From DAOUJH01 sp965116555 (GTDB taxonomy: Bacteria > Chloroflexota > Dehalococcoidia > Lucifugimonadales > QGNO01), in assembly GCA_965116555.1 (NCBI GenBank), contig OZ220698.1:2170001-2234000 (forward strand): a DNA stretch of 64,000 nt, given 5' to 3'. Below are positions 1 to 8,298 of this stretch, in pieces. The stretch's first letter is position 1, and each line of letters starts with the position of its first letter. Under the pieces are notes generated by a model, which had not been told where the DNA came from, searched no databases, and saw only the letters and a program-made list of their open reading frames with translations. The position numbers and the translations under genes were made by a program.

Positions 1-1
1 G

Positions 2-754
2 CCATTGGGGAGTGTTCGCTGGCTGGCCATATTCTTCGTGGGGACATTCCTCATAACGTTAGTCCTGCTGAGGGGCGTGGAGGGGGTACCCGGCCTTCAG
101 CCTGTGTCCGTTATCTACTGGGGCGGCCTGATGCTGAACCTGCTACTGGCTGTGGCTGGCATAACGCTCAGCTTCCCCATTGGCATTGCGCTGGCTTTGG
201 GACGGCGTAGCAGACTTCCAGTGGTGAAGCTGCTCTGCGTGGTGTTTATAGAGGTCTTCCGGGGCGTTCCCCTGATAACGCTGCTCTTCATGTCCCAGGT
301 GTTGGTGCCTCTTGCATTCCCAGAAGATTTTCCCCTGAATTCGCTTCTGCGTGCCGCTATAGTCATCACCCTGTTTAGCGCAGCGTACACGGCCGAGAAC
401 ATTCGTGGAGGCTTGCAGGCGCTTCACCGCGGACAGGCTGAGGCGGCGGCGTCCCTAGGGTTGGCGAACTGGCAGATCACCCTGTTCATCACACTGCCTC
501 AGGCCATCCGCAATGTCATACCGGCGATAGTGGGCCAGTTCATCGCCTTGTTCAAAGACACCAGCCTTGTGTACATCATAGGCATGCTGGACGTGGTGGA
601 GATAAGCAGGGCGTTCATCCAGGGCAACCCTGAGTTCATACCGAGCGCACAGGAGCTGTTCATCTTCCTGGCGCTGGTGTTCTGGATATTCTGCTACAGC
701 ATGTCCTACGTGAGCAGGAGAATAGAGGAGCACCTAGGTGTAGGGAGCCGTTGA
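2..754 (+). CDS. Amino-acid ABC transporter permease (HisM/GlnP type), 5' end cut by window
   Basis: Inner-membrane permease of a polar amino-acid ABC importer. The visible 249 residues hold several hydrophobic segments and the EAA coupling loop near residues 140-170 (GQAEAAASLGL followed by LPQAIRN), which docks on the ATPase. The reading frame stays open to the left edge and polar amino-acid permeases can be considerably longer, so the true start is probably outside the window. The ATPase gene follows 19 nt downstream, so the two form one operon. The amino-acid specificity and the binding-protein gene cannot be seen. Confidence 0.88.
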   Translation, partial: PLGSVRWLAIFFVGTFLITLVLLRGVEGVPGLQPVSVIYWGGLMLNLLLAVAGITLSFPIGIALALGRRSRLPVVKLLCVVFIEVFRGVPLITLLFMSQVLVPLAFPEDFPLNSLLRAAIVITLFSAAYTAENIRGGLQALHRGQAEAAASLGLANWQITLFITLPQAIRNVIPAIVGQFIALFKDTSLVYIIGMLDVVEISRAFIQGNPEFIPSAQELFIFLALVFWIFCYSMSYVSRRIEEHLGVGSR

Positions 755-773
755 AGCCTGTTAGGAGACTGAT

Positions 774-1535
774 ATGGACGCTGAGAACAACAATCCGTCA
801 GACGATATCATCATAGCCACGGACGTGCACAAGTGGTTCGGCTCCTTTCACGTGCTGAAGGGCGTGACCACCTCCGTGAAACGAGGGGAGAAAGTGGTTG
901 TCCTGGGGCCGTCCGGTTCGGGAAAGTCCACCTTCATCCGCACGCTGAACCGGCTGGAGGTGCATCAGCGAGGCACAATCATAATCGACGGAGTTGAGCT
1001 AACAGACGACGTGCGCAACATAGACACCATTCGCCGGGAGATTGGGATGGTTTTCCAGCAGTTCAACCTCTTTCCCCATCTCACGGTGATGCAGAATATA
1101 ACCCTTGCGCCCACGAAGGTGAGGAAATGGCCCAAGAGCGAGGCTGAAGAAATTGCCATTGAACTTCTGACAAGGGTGGGAATCCCGGAGCAGGCTGACA
1201 AGTTCCCCAGCCAGCTGTCCGGTGGCCAGCAGCAGCGGGTCGCCATAGCCCGCGCCCTTGCCATGCAGCCCAAGATCATGCTGTTCGACGAGCCGACGTC
1301 CGCCCTGGACCCGGAGATGATCAAGGAGGTGCTGGACGTTATGCGAGAGCTGGCCACCTCCGGCATGACCATGATTATAATCAGCCACGAAATAGGCTTT
1401 GCACGAGAGGTTGCCGACCGCGTCATCTTCATGGACGAAGGGGAAATAGTGGAGATGGGCACCTCCGACCAACTGTTCACCAACCCGAAGGAGGCGCGCA
1501 CCCAGCTCTTCCTGGACCAGATTCTGACACACTGA
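774..1535 (+). CDS. Amino-acid ABC transporter ATP-binding protein (GlnQ family)
   Basis: Cytoplasmic ATPase that powers the permease encoded just upstream. The protein is 253 aa, usual for GlnQ/HisP. Walker A is GPSGSGKST (residues 45-53), the signature motif is LSGGQQQR, Walker B is MLFDEP followed by TSALDPEM, and the switch histidine is in IIISHE. The Q-loop region reads GMVFQQFNLFPH, typical of the polar amino-acid subfamily. The ATG lies 19 nt after the permease stop. Substrate is probably a polar or acidic amino acid; nothing here decides which. Confidence 0.93.
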   Translation: MDAENNNPSDDIIIATDVHKWFGSFHVLKGVTTSVKRGEKVVVLGPSGSGKSTFIRTLNRLEVHQRGTIIIDGVELTDDVRNIDTIRREIGMVFQQFNLFPHLTVMQNITLAPTKVRKWPKSEAEEIAIELLTRVGIPEQADKFPSQLSGGQQQRVAIARALAMQPKIMLFDEPTSALDPEMIKEVLDVMRELATSGMTMIIISHEIGFAREVADRVIFMDEGEIVEMGTSDQLFTNPKEARTQLFLDQILTH

Positions 1536-1580
1536 CCTGAGCAGTGGGGAGCAAGTTAAGACTCAGTTCCTTTACACTGC

Positions 1581-1609
1581 TTGACTGGTTAAGGCTAGTC
1601 TAGTACCTT
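1581..1609 (+). promoter_or_regulatory. Promoter for the ACP-like gene
   Basis: TTGACT (1581-1586), a 17-nt spacer and TACCTT (1604-1609). The -35 matches the consensus at 5 of 6 and the -10 keeps the TAnnnT pattern. It lies 39 nt before the ATG at 1648, and AAGGAG (1633-1638) supplies a ribosome binding site. Confidence 0.6.
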
Positions 1610-1647
1610 GCAGTGCGGAGAAGCATAAACTTAAGGAGATTATTTCT

Positions 1648-1884
1648 ATGACCACAACTGAAGAGCGCCTGCGTAAACTGGTGGACGAGAACCTTGAGGT
1701 AGACGGACGTCCCATTGGCCGGGAGTTGGACGTCGCCAAGAATCTGAGAGACGCGGGTGTAAGCTCTACGGACTTTGTTGCCTTTATGAAGGTGGTAGTG
1801 GATGAATTTGGCGTTGAAATTAGCGCCGGCGACTGCCAGAACTTCCAGAGCCTTTCGGACCTGATAGCCGTACTGGACAAATAA
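1648..1884 (+). CDS. Acyl carrier protein-like protein
   Basis: A 78-residue acidic helical protein with the acyl-carrier fold pattern: an N-terminal helix, then Gly-Val-Ser-Ser-Thr-Asp-Phe (37-43), then a helix ending in DEFGVEIS. Ser40 sits where the phosphopantetheine-bearing Ser of the DSL motif normally lies, but the preceding Asp is Ser and the following Leu is Thr, so this is a divergent carrier rather than the fatty-acid AcpP. It has its own promoter and a strong SD. The next gene, 71 nt on, is a phosphopantetheinyl transferase, the enzyme that would charge Ser40. The pathway it serves is unknown. Confidence 0.75.
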   Translation: MTTTEERLRKLVDENLEVDGRPIGRELDVAKNLRDAGVSSTDFVAFMKVVVDEFGVEISAGDCQNFQSLSDLIAVLDK

Positions 1885-1934
1885 GCAGCCTGAACGGCCC
1901 GTCCCGGGCCGGAGTCGCGGCTTGCTATTTGTGC

Positions 1935-1965
1935 TTGGCATTTGAGCCACTCCGTTGGCTATAAT
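1935..1965 (+). promoter_or_regulatory. Candidate leaderless promoter of the phosphopantetheinyl transferase gene
   Basis: TTGGCA (1935-1940), a 19-nt spacer and a perfect TATAAT (1960-1965). Only 7 nt separate the -10 box from the ATG at 1973, so transcription would start at or next to the start codon. No SD is visible there. The long spacer lowers confidence in the -35. Confidence 0.45.
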
Positions 1966-1972
1966 GCCTTTC

Positions 1973-2803
1973 ATGCTGATTCCTATTGCAGACCAGTGGT
2001 GGAGCGCTTTCCGCAAAGTTGGATCTGCGGAAGTGCTACACGTTCGGCTTGGGCCCCACGCGGAGAACGAGGAAGCAGCGTCTACTCTGCTCAGCGACGG
2101 GGAACACCGGCGCGCCGACGGGTTTCTCTATCCTGGGCCCCGGCGGCGCTACATCCTTCTTCGTGCTGCGCTGCGGTCCCTCCTTTGCGACCTTCTTGGC
2201 TGCAGCAACGATGTCCTATCCTTCAAGAGAGAGAAGCAGGGAAAACCGTATGCCGTTGTGCACGGCGCTCCGGCTTCTATACAGTTCAACGTCAGCGATA
2301 GCGGGATGCACGGACTCATTGCCGTCGCTCCGGCCGGGTCGGTGGGGATAGACGTTGAGGAGAGGTCCGTAAATCGAGACCTGGACGGGTTGGCCGAGAT
2401 GGTCTTCGACGCAGAGGAACAGGCGTCCGTGACTGCAGCGGTGGGAGAACAGAAGGTAGAGCGTTTCTACAGACTCTGGACCGCCAAGGAGGCGCTAGTC
2501 AAGGCGCTGGGCACCGGTCTCTACCTGGACGTGTCCACCTTCAGGGCGCCTCTGGAGCTACTGCGCAGCGGTACGGGAGCTGAGTTTAGATTCCCTCATC
2601 TACCGGAAGTGGCGTGGTGGGTCGAAGACCTGGGCACGAGTGACTTTGCCGCGGCAATTGCCCATGAGATGACCGCAGGCACCGATACGGTTGACCCAGA
2701 GGACGAACGGAGGAGACCTGCGGTGGAGTCGATCATATCGAGTGGCGCCGGCAGCCAGCCAAGGAACGCTACAGGAAGACAGCACAGATATGGCTACTGC
2801 TGA
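1973..2803 (+). CDS. 4'-phosphopantetheinyl transferase (Sfp type)
   Basis: Transfers the 4'-phosphopantetheine arm of CoA to a carrier-protein serine. Diagnostic motifs are GIDVE (Mg2+/CoA site, mid-protein) and, about 45 residues later, FYRLWTAKEALVKALGTGL, the W-x-x-KEA-x-x-K signature of the Sfp/AcpT superfamily. Length is about 276 aa, usual for Sfp-type enzymes. In-frame starts at TTG 1955 and ATG 1964 overlap the TATAAT box, so I prefer ATG 1973. It sits directly behind the ACP-like gene, a likely substrate, and its 3' end overlaps the next gene by 14 nt. Confidence 0.88.
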   Translation: MLIPIADQWWSAFRKVGSAEVLHVRLGPHAENEEAASTLLSDGEHRRADGFLYPGPRRRYILLRAALRSLLCDLLGCSNDVLSFKREKQGKPYAVVHGAPASIQFNVSDSGMHGLIAVAPAGSVGIDVEERSVNRDLDGLAEMVFDAEEQASVTAAVGEQKVERFYRLWTAKEALVKALGTGLYLDVSTFRAPLELLRSGTGAEFRFPHLPEVAWWVEDLGTSDFAAAIAHEMTAGTDTVDPEDERRRPAVESIISSGAGSQPRNATGRQHRYGYC

Positions 2804-3698
2804 GGTAAAGTGGGAGGTCCCCGAACCCCTGGCAACCCACGAAGTAGCGGTGGATGCCGACACCGTCATCACCGTGCGGAGGCACGGCAATCCTAACGGG
2901 CCACGATTAGTGATGAGCCACGGCAACGGCTTGGCCATGGACCTCTACTACCCGTTCTGGTCACTGCTGACGGACGAGTACGATATTTTCATCTACGACC
3001 TGAGGAACCATGGGTGGAACGCGCTGAGCCCTATAGAGCGGCACAACGTACCCACGCTGGTTGATGATCACGACCATGTCATCAAGGCCATAGACGAGGA
3101 ATTTGGGGAGAAGCCCAAGGTGGGCGTGTACCACTCTATGTCAGCACTGATTTCTCTTCTATCGCCCACGCAAGGCGCCGCTTACTCGGCGCTGGTCATG
3201 TTTGATCCGCCGATTCGCCGTCCAAACCTCTCCGACGAGGAGTTCGACAAGGCATCCATGCGGACCGCCGGGCTGGCGCGGCGGCGCACGACCAAGTTCC
3301 GGTCGCCGGAAGAGTTCTCACAGATACTGCCCTTCATTCCCGCCTTTCAGAACATGGTACCCGGAGCGTATGAGCTGATGGCGAAGACCACGCTCCGGCA
3401 GAGCAGCGCCGGCGATGGGGTAGAGCTCAGGTGTCCTCCGGAGTATGAGGCCCGGATCATTGACTACGCCCGGGTTTTTTCCCTGGCCGTGGACTTTGAG
3501 ATGATGCTGTGTCCGCTGAAGGTTATTGGAGCGGACCCCACGCTGCCGTACTCCTACCTACCCACCCTGGACTTTAGCGACGTAGCCATTGTGGACTACG
3601 ATTTTCTTCCGGATGCCACTCATTTCCTGCCCATAGAGAAACCGGCGGAGTGTGTTGCGACCATGCGGGCATTTCTATCGCGCATTCCAGGGTTCTAG
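2790..3698 (+). CDS. Alpha/beta hydrolase with altered nucleophile elbow
   Basis: A 302-residue alpha/beta hydrolase. The oxyanion strand reads VMSHGNGLAMD, then DLRNHGWN, then the nucleophile elbow VYHSMSALI, then a C-terminal DATHFLP carrying the catalytic His. The elbow keeps the Ser, but both glycines of G-x-S-x-G are replaced (Tyr and Ser). The frame is open further upstream, but ATG 2790 has AGGAAG in front of it and avoids a long overlap. Co-transcription with the carrier protein and phosphopantetheinyl transferase suggests a thioesterase or acyl-transfer role, which is inference only. Confidence 0.8.
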   Translation: MATAEVKWEVPEPLATHEVAVDADTVITVRRHGNPNGPRLVMSHGNGLAMDLYYPFWSLLTDEYDIFIYDLRNHGWNALSPIERHNVPTLVDDHDHVIKAIDEEFGEKPKVGVYHSMSALISLLSPTQGAAYSALVMFDPPIRRPNLSDEEFDKASMRTAGLARRRTTKFRSPEEFSQILPFIPAFQNMVPGAYELMAKTTLRQSSAGDGVELRCPPEYEARIIDYARVFSLAVDFEMMLCPLKVIGADPTLPYSYLPTLDFSDVAIVDYDFLPDATHFLPIEKPAECVATMRAFLSRIPGF

Positions 3699-3771
3699 GC
3701 TACAGCTATCATCAGCGACACAACGCTGCGAGAACACTGGTGATGGGGGCAACTCCAAGAGTCGAGAGCAG

Positions 3772-4497
3772 CTAGTTGCCGTTGGGCTTTTCTTCCACTT
3801 CTATGCGAAGGCGCTTGTTGATGCGTCCCTTGCTCTCATGGCCGACGACACGAATGCGGCCGACCTCATCTGTACTGGCGACGTGAGTGCCGCCGTCGGC
3901 CTGGAGGTCAAGCCCGGTGACGTCTACAATACGCACTTCCTTAATCGCGGGCGGAAGCAGGTTGATCTTGGTGCGAATGAGGTCTGGGATGCGCATGGCT
4001 TCGTCACGGGGCAAATTCTGGGTGGTAACCGGGCGTGAGGCGGCTACCTCCGCGTTGATCTTCTCCTCCACTTCACGCGCGAAATCCACTGACATGTTCT
4101 CCAACTCGAAGTCCATGCGCGCCCTGAGGGGTTGCATGTCGCCGCCGGTGACCTGCGCTCCGTAGTCGCGCCAGATCACGCCGCAGAGGATGTGAAGAGC
4201 GGTATGGGTGCGCATCAGCATGTAACGCCTGTCCCAGTCGATTACTCCGGTGACCTGTGTGCCCACCGGAGGAGAGTCGCCCTCTATTTCATGGATCTCC
4301 TTGCCGTCTTTCCGGCTAATCCTAGTCACCCTGTATTCGCCGTCCGCGGTGCGGAGGACACCGGTATCACTGGGTTGTCCGCCGCCGCCAGGGTAGAAGG
4401 CGCTCCTATCCAGGACGACGCCTTTGTCCAGCGTCTCTACGACTTGGGCCTGGAACTCTCTGATGTAGCTGTCGTGGTGGTAGAGAGGCTCAGTCAT
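3772..4497 (-). CDS. Alanyl-tRNA editing protein (AlaX-like)
   Basis: Free-standing homologue of the AlaRS editing and C-terminal-adjacent domains, which clears mischarged Ser/Gly-tRNA(Ala). The 241 residues start with the AlaX-M N-terminal beta-barrel (SAFYPGGGGQPSDTG, about 33-47), followed by the zinc/catalytic motif RTHTALHIL (HxxxH) and later DGGTH. In AlaRS the last motif is CGGTH; here the Cys zinc ligand is Asp. The start overlaps the stop of the upstream gene by 4 nt, so the two are probably translated together. Confidence 0.9.
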   Translation of the reverse strand: MTEPLYHHDSYIREFQAQVVETLDKGVVLDRSAFYPGGGGQPSDTGVLRTADGEYRVTRISRKDGKEIHEIEGDSPPVGTQVTGVIDWDRRYMLMRTHTALHILCGVIWRDYGAQVTGGDMQPLRARMDFELENMSVDFAREVEEKINAEVAASRPVTTQNLPRDEAMRIPDLIRTKINLLPPAIKEVRIVDVTGLDLQADGGTHVASTDEVGRIRVVGHESKGRINKRLRIEVEEKPNGN

Positions 4498-5261
4498 GGT
4501 CCTCCCGGCGAACTGTTGAGCAGGTCTTTGATGGACTGTTCGACCTGTTGGAGGCCGTCGAAGTCGTCGTCGGCAATCTTGTAGCAGCGGTCAAGGTAGA
4601 GCTGTGCCAGCCTGGAGCCATGGGGCCCGGGCCGGCTTATCGCGTCAACTATTTGGGAAGCGTGGTACTTTTGGGGCAAATACTTGGCTAGGACGGCTAT
4701 TTCTCCCTTGGACTCTTCCATGAGGCGACCATCGTTGCCGTCCATGGCGAATTGCAGCTTGCCAACCAGCTTGGCGAGCTCCGCCAGGCGGTCACGTTCG
4801 CTCATCAGGGAGAGCATGACCTCTCCAACGTCCAGGTCGGAGGCGGTCTCAGAGGGAAGAGCGTGAGGCGCATCCAGCCCCGGTTCGGCCTGGACGGCGC
4901 TGTTATAAATGCGGGTGTACTCCTGAACGGCGTCGTTGACCTGCTGCGCTGCTTCCAGAGGATCTTCCTCACGCACGAAGCCGGCGTAGACGAGGTCGTC
5001 GCCCCGCAGTTCGGCGAGCTTTTCCAGGAACTCCAGGTTCGCCACTTCTTCCGGAATGGGAGGAATGGCGAAGGAGGAGAAATCCTCCATGCCAGAGGAC
5101 TTGACCTGGGCGGCAAGAAAAGGAGGCACGTACTTGGTCAAGTCCATCCTGAGGGGCAGGACGGCCAGGTAGGTGGCCAGCACCTTTTCTCCGGCCAGGT
5201 AGTACAAGATGGCGTGGCCTCTGGGCTGGTCACGGTTTCCTCTTTCAAACGTTATATCCAT
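4494..5261 (-). CDS. Conserved hypothetical protein in operon with AlaX
   Basis: I do not recognise this family. The 255 aa are soluble and acidic, with no signal peptide or membrane segment. The N-terminus (GHAILYYLAGEKVLATYLAVLP) looks like a compact beta domain, followed by a long helical, Glu/Asp/Leu-rich C-terminal half. It overlaps AlaX by 4 nt. A GAGG motif precedes the ATG; TACCAT also lies 7 nt upstream, so a leaderless start is possible but weakly supported. Confidence 0.7.
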   Translation of the reverse strand: MDITFERGNRDQPRGHAILYYLAGEKVLATYLAVLPLRMDLTKYVPPFLAAQVKSSGMEDFSSFAIPPIPEEVANLEFLEKLAELRGDDLVYAGFVREEDPLEAAQQVNDAVQEYTRIYNSAVQAEPGLDAPHALPSETASDLDVGEVMLSLMSERDRLAELAKLVGKLQFAMDGNDGRLMEESKGEIAVLAKYLPQKYHASQIVDAISRPGPHGSRLAQLYLDRCYKIADDDFDGLQQVEQSIKDLLNSSPGGP

Positions 5262-5370
5262 GTCCTCTATGGTACTCGACTATTTCAAGAAGTGCGCAAG
5301 ACCAGCCCAGTCCCCCGGTGGGAGGGCACGATTGAGAATCAACGAAGGATGGCTGCGCGGCTATCGAGCG

Positions 5371-6231
5371 CTAACTCTGGCCGTTGCCGTCCGTACCGTT
5401 GCCCTTGACGAAGTTCTGCAGCATGCTGGTGAACTCCATGGGGAAGATGAACTTGGTGGCTTGACCCTCTCCCAACCGCTGCAGCGTATCGAAGTATTGC
5501 AGGCTCATGGTGCGGCTGTCCGCGCTTTGGGCCACAGTGTTTATCTGGTCCAAGGCGTTGGAGAAGCCCTCCGCATTGAGGATGGCGGCCTGCCGGGTCC
5601 CTTCGGCGCGGAGAATGGCGGCTTCGCGCTCACCCTGGGCGGAAAGAATAGCGGCCTGCTTTTCTCCCTCGGCGCGGTTGATCTGGGCCTGTCGCTGGCC
5701 TTCCGACTCGGTGATATCGGCGGTCTTGATGGCAGCCGCGGATTTCTCGCGCTCCATGGCGCTTTTCACGCCGGGAGGCGGGTCGATCTCGTTGATGGCC
5801 ACTCCCTGCACCTTCACTCCCCATCGTCCCGTGTTCTCATCGAGCGCCACCTGGAGCTGGCTCTGGATGCGCTCACGTTCCGACAGAGCTTCGGCCAGGC
5901 TAACGTTGCCCATGATGGCGCGCAGTTCGCCCATGGCAAGGTTGCGCACCGCCAACTGGTGGTCGGCCACCTCCAGGACGGCTCTGTCGGCCATTTCGGG
6001 TAGGACGCGATAGTAGAGGACGAAGTCCATATCGACCACGACGTTGTCCTTGGTGATGTACTGCTGGGTGGGAACGCGCTCAGGCACTTCACGGGTGTCC
6101 ACTACCTTTCCCGTCTCCAGGATTGGTATGAGGAAGTGGAAGCCCGGGCCCTTGACGCTGCCTACGTAGCGGCCAAGGCGGAACTTCACCATTCTTTCGT
6201 ACTGTTTGACTATTACTATGCCGGTTGCCAT
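5371..6231 (-). CDS. Slipin / stomatin-like SPFH protein
   Basis: Membrane-scaffold protein of the prohibitin-homology family, 286 aa. The SPFH domain spans about residues 15-175 (PGFHFLIPI, ITKDNVVVDMDFVLYYRV, GELRAIMGNVSLAEALSERE, WGVKVQGVAINEIDPP). A coiled-coil tail follows, built from 11-residue repeats of the AEG-x-x-x-AAIL type. The N-terminal hydrophobic stretch is very short, so membrane attachment is probably by a hairpin or lipid anchor. AGGAGG stands 5 nt before the ATG. Slipins normally lie beside an NfeD protease; here the NfeD gene (8671-10053) has the same orientation but is 2.4 kb upstream, separated by an endonuclease cassette. Confidence 0.92.
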   Translation of the reverse strand: MATGIVIVKQYERMVKFRLGRYVGSVKGPGFHFLIPILETGKVVDTREVPERVPTQQYITKDNVVVDMDFVLYYRVLPEMADRAVLEVADHQLAVRNLAMGELRAIMGNVSLAEALSERERIQSQLQVALDENTGRWGVKVQGVAINEIDPPPGVKSAMEREKSAAAIKTADITESEGQRQAQINRAEGEKQAAILSAQGEREAAILRAEGTRQAAILNAEGFSNALDQINTVAQSADSRTMSLQYFDTLQRLGEGQATKFIFPMEFTSMLQNFVKGNGTDGNGQS

Positions 6232-6277
6232 CTTTTCCTCCTAGCGCATCCCCTTATAGATAACGTTACCATCTGAA

Positions 6278-6309
6278 GGGCAAACGGGCAAACGGGCAAA
6301 CAGGCAAAC
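6278..6309. repeat. Tandem octamer GGGCAAAC, four copies
   Basis: Three exact GGGCAAAC units and one with a single change, head to tail. It opens the 541-base gene-free stretch 6232-6772. That stretch also holds the duplicated decamer at 6335-6357 and T/G-rich runs near 6360-6390; I see no convincing gene in it. The same octamer recurs degenerately at 11896-11926. Confidence 0.8.
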
Positions 6310-6334
6310 GGGTGATCCGGTGATGGTTGACCAC

Positions 6335-6357
6335 TGGACAAAAGTGGACAAAAGTGG
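6335..6357. repeat. Direct decamer duplication (TGGACAAAAG x2)
   Basis: Two exact adjacent copies of TGGACAAAAG followed by TGG. It lies in the low-complexity spacer between slipin and the endonuclease VII cassette. No function is evident. Confidence 0.75.
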
Positions 6358-6686
6358 CGTTTTTTGGTCGAAAAAGGGGTTTTTTGGCGTGAAATGGCGT
6401 TTGATGGTGGGGGCGTTTTGTGCCTGGGAATAGGGATTCGTTTCCAACGTTATGTCAAGTACAAGGCTAAATTGGAGGGAAATTTTGGCGGAGGTGAGAA
6501 ACGAATCAGATTCCGGGGCAAAGTAGAGGGTATGGAGGCGGGCGTTTTGATTGGCAAGTGGCGCGCCACGCCGATGGTGCAGTGGTTGTTGGATGCTTTT
6601 CCGTGAGTCCATGGGTTAAGGGTATCGGGCGCGGAGGGGTGTTGGGAAGGGGGAGGTGTCAGAGGGGAGGGTAAGGTGGGCGAGGC

Positions 6687-6709
6687 GGAGTTTGCGGGTC
6701 AGGACATTG
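6687..6709 (+). repeat. Left imperfect direct repeat flanking the endonuclease VII pair
   Basis: A 23-nt segment beginning GGAGTTTG and ending in TTG that matches 8299-8321 at 19 of 23 positions. The two copies bracket the two endonuclease VII-like genes. It may be a target-site or attachment duplication, or simply part of the interspersed repeats. Confidence 0.45.
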
Positions 6710-6772
6710 CTACACAGAAATCATCAAAGGGGTCGCTAAAGCAGAACGAGGTGTCTAGGTTAGAATAGAGGC

Positions 6773-7804
6773 ATGGTTGTAACTACCACACAAGAAAAGC
6801 GTCTTTGCTTGGATTGTCGCCGAGATATCTCTAACGGAGCACGCAATGCTCAACGCTGCAAAGTCTGTGCAAAAGAACGCACCAAGGAACTCAAGAGAAA
6901 GGACTATTGGGACAATCGTACGGATAGATTGCAACGCTTCAAGAACTACTATTTGGCGAATCGCGGAAGGGTCTTGGAGTCTGTTACAAGGTACCGACAA
7001 ACCATTGAAGGTAAGCAGAAACGCCAAGAATGGGAAAAGCGCAACCCAGAGAAGTTCCTGATATACCGTCAACGCCAGAAGCAGAGGCACCGAGAGAAGA
7101 CCGGTTACAATCCGGAAGGCAGAACCTGCGAGAAATGTGGCGCAGATATATCCGATAGAGGACATAACGCCAAATGGTGCAAGCGTTGCGCAACACCTCC
7201 TCCCAGAAAGTGCATGGTATGCCCTAACGACATTTCTAAGAGAGGGGCCAGAACACAATTCTGTAGCAAGGATTGCAGGCAACGCCATCAGCAGTCAAAG
7301 GAGTTAGAGGGATACACCAAGACATGTACTAAGTGCAGGGAGACCAAAGAGCACACTGAATTTGGAATGCACTCCGGTCGTAGACGCTCAGTCTGCAAAA
7401 GCTGCGAAGCAAGCGCAGTTCGGGAATATTCCCAAGCTCTGCCTGTTGAGGAGCGGCAAAGAAGACGTCGCATTCAGGGCCGGCGTGAGAGAGATAAGGA
7501 GGCCAATCTACCTCCGGAGGAAAAGGCGAGGCTGAGAGCCAAGAGGCGCAAAGCTCATAGGCGTAGCCGATATGGAACTGACTTTGATGAGGATAGATTG
7601 TATTCAGAACAAGAGGGCAAGTGTGCTATCTGCGACAGACCTAAGCCGCCGGAACTTGATCATGACCATGCTACCAATAAGCCGCGTGGATTCCTTTGCA
7701 AGAATTGTAACTTCAAGCTATTGCCTCGCTACGAGAAGTTTCCACCCCAACACCAGGATTCGCCGCGTTTGAACACATATCTGCTAAGAGGCAAACGGCA
7801 ATGA
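6773..7804 (+). CDS. Recombination endonuclease VII-like nuclease with repeated zinc knuckles
   Basis: 343 aa. The C-terminal 80 residues match phage T4 endonuclease VII-type nucleases: C284/C287, the catalytic/zinc LDHDH motif (295-299), C309/C312, then a QDSPRLNTYLL tail. Upstream are three similar four-Cys modules with a DIS core (Cys 12/15/29/32, 119/122/136/139 and 147/150/164/168), a fourth Cys4 knuckle (185/188/208/211) and a highly basic linker (226-268). TAGAAT stands 6 nt before the ATG. G+C is lower than in neighbours, suggesting transfer. It probably cuts branched or foreign DNA. It overlaps the next gene by 4 nt. Confidence 0.82.
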   Translation: MVVTTTQEKRLCLDCRRDISNGARNAQRCKVCAKERTKELKRKDYWDNRTDRLQRFKNYYLANRGRVLESVTRYRQTIEGKQKRQEWEKRNPEKFLIYRQRQKQRHREKTGYNPEGRTCEKCGADISDRGHNAKWCKRCATPPPRKCMVCPNDISKRGARTQFCSKDCRQRHQQSKELEGYTKTCTKCRETKEHTEFGMHSGRRRSVCKSCEASAVREYSQALPVEERQRRRRIQGRRERDKEANLPPEEKARLRAKRRKAHRRSRYGTDFDEDRLYSEQEGKCAICDRPKPPELDHDHATNKPRGFLCKNCNFKLLPRYEKFPPQHQDSPRLNTYLLRGKRQ

Positions 7805-8286
7805 TCCAAATGACAATGGTCGAGAACCCCGAACCATCCCTCAAACAGTGTAGCAACTGTCACGGGTGGTTTGAGAAGACAGTATTCCCTCCCGGACGTG
7901 CTCGCTGTAGGAAGTGCCATCTAGAAAGACAAGCGATCAGCGGATGGAAATCCAAGCTAAAGCATGAGTACGGTATTACCCCAGAAATCCACCAGGCCAT
8001 TTACGAAGATCAATGCGGCAAGTGCTATTTTTGTGACGATCGTAGACCCAGCAGAGGGGCAAGAGGACTAGCAGTAGACCATGACAACGAGACCGGCTTT
8101 GTTCGTGGCCTATTGTGTCGTCCCTGCAATGCGGGTTGGGTGGATGAATACAAGAAGCTGCCTAGGGAATATCAGGACTCGCCACGAACTAATGTCTATC
8201 TGCTTCGTGGTGAAACCGGTGATTACGTAGAGAGAATCAAACGGCGTTTGGCAAGCATCGCCCACTCAGGGGGAGAACAGGGCTAG
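7801..8286 (+). CDS. Second endonuclease VII-like protein
   Basis: 161 aa, translationally coupled to the preceding nuclease (ATGA overlap). Layout: a short N-terminal Cys4 knuckle (C17/C20/C36/C39), then an endonuclease VII domain with C72/C75/C78, VDHDNETG (92-99) and LLCRPCN (104-110), ending in a QDSPRTNVYLL tail like that of its neighbour. This is about the size of T4 endonuclease VII (157 aa). The pair are diverged paralogues. A nicking or resolving function is inferred from the motif; the target is unknown. Confidence 0.82.
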   Translation: MIQMTMVENPEPSLKQCSNCHGWFEKTVFPPGRARCRKCHLERQAISGWKSKLKHEYGITPEIHQAIYEDQCGKCYFCDDRRPSRGARGLAVDHDNETGFVRGLLCRPCNAGWVDEYKKLPREYQDSPRTNVYLLRGETGDYVERIKRRLASIAHSGGEQG

Positions 8287-8298
8287 CTGGCAAGGGAC

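Noticed and set aside
3652..4584. Plus-strand frames opposite AlaX and the unknown gene
   Set aside because: No family motif; the minus strand encodes clear AlaX signatures and a 4-nt operon overlap.
6364..6606. An 80-codon open frame in the T/G-rich spacer
   Set aside because: Low-complexity composition, no SD and no recognisable domain; it runs through repeat sequence.
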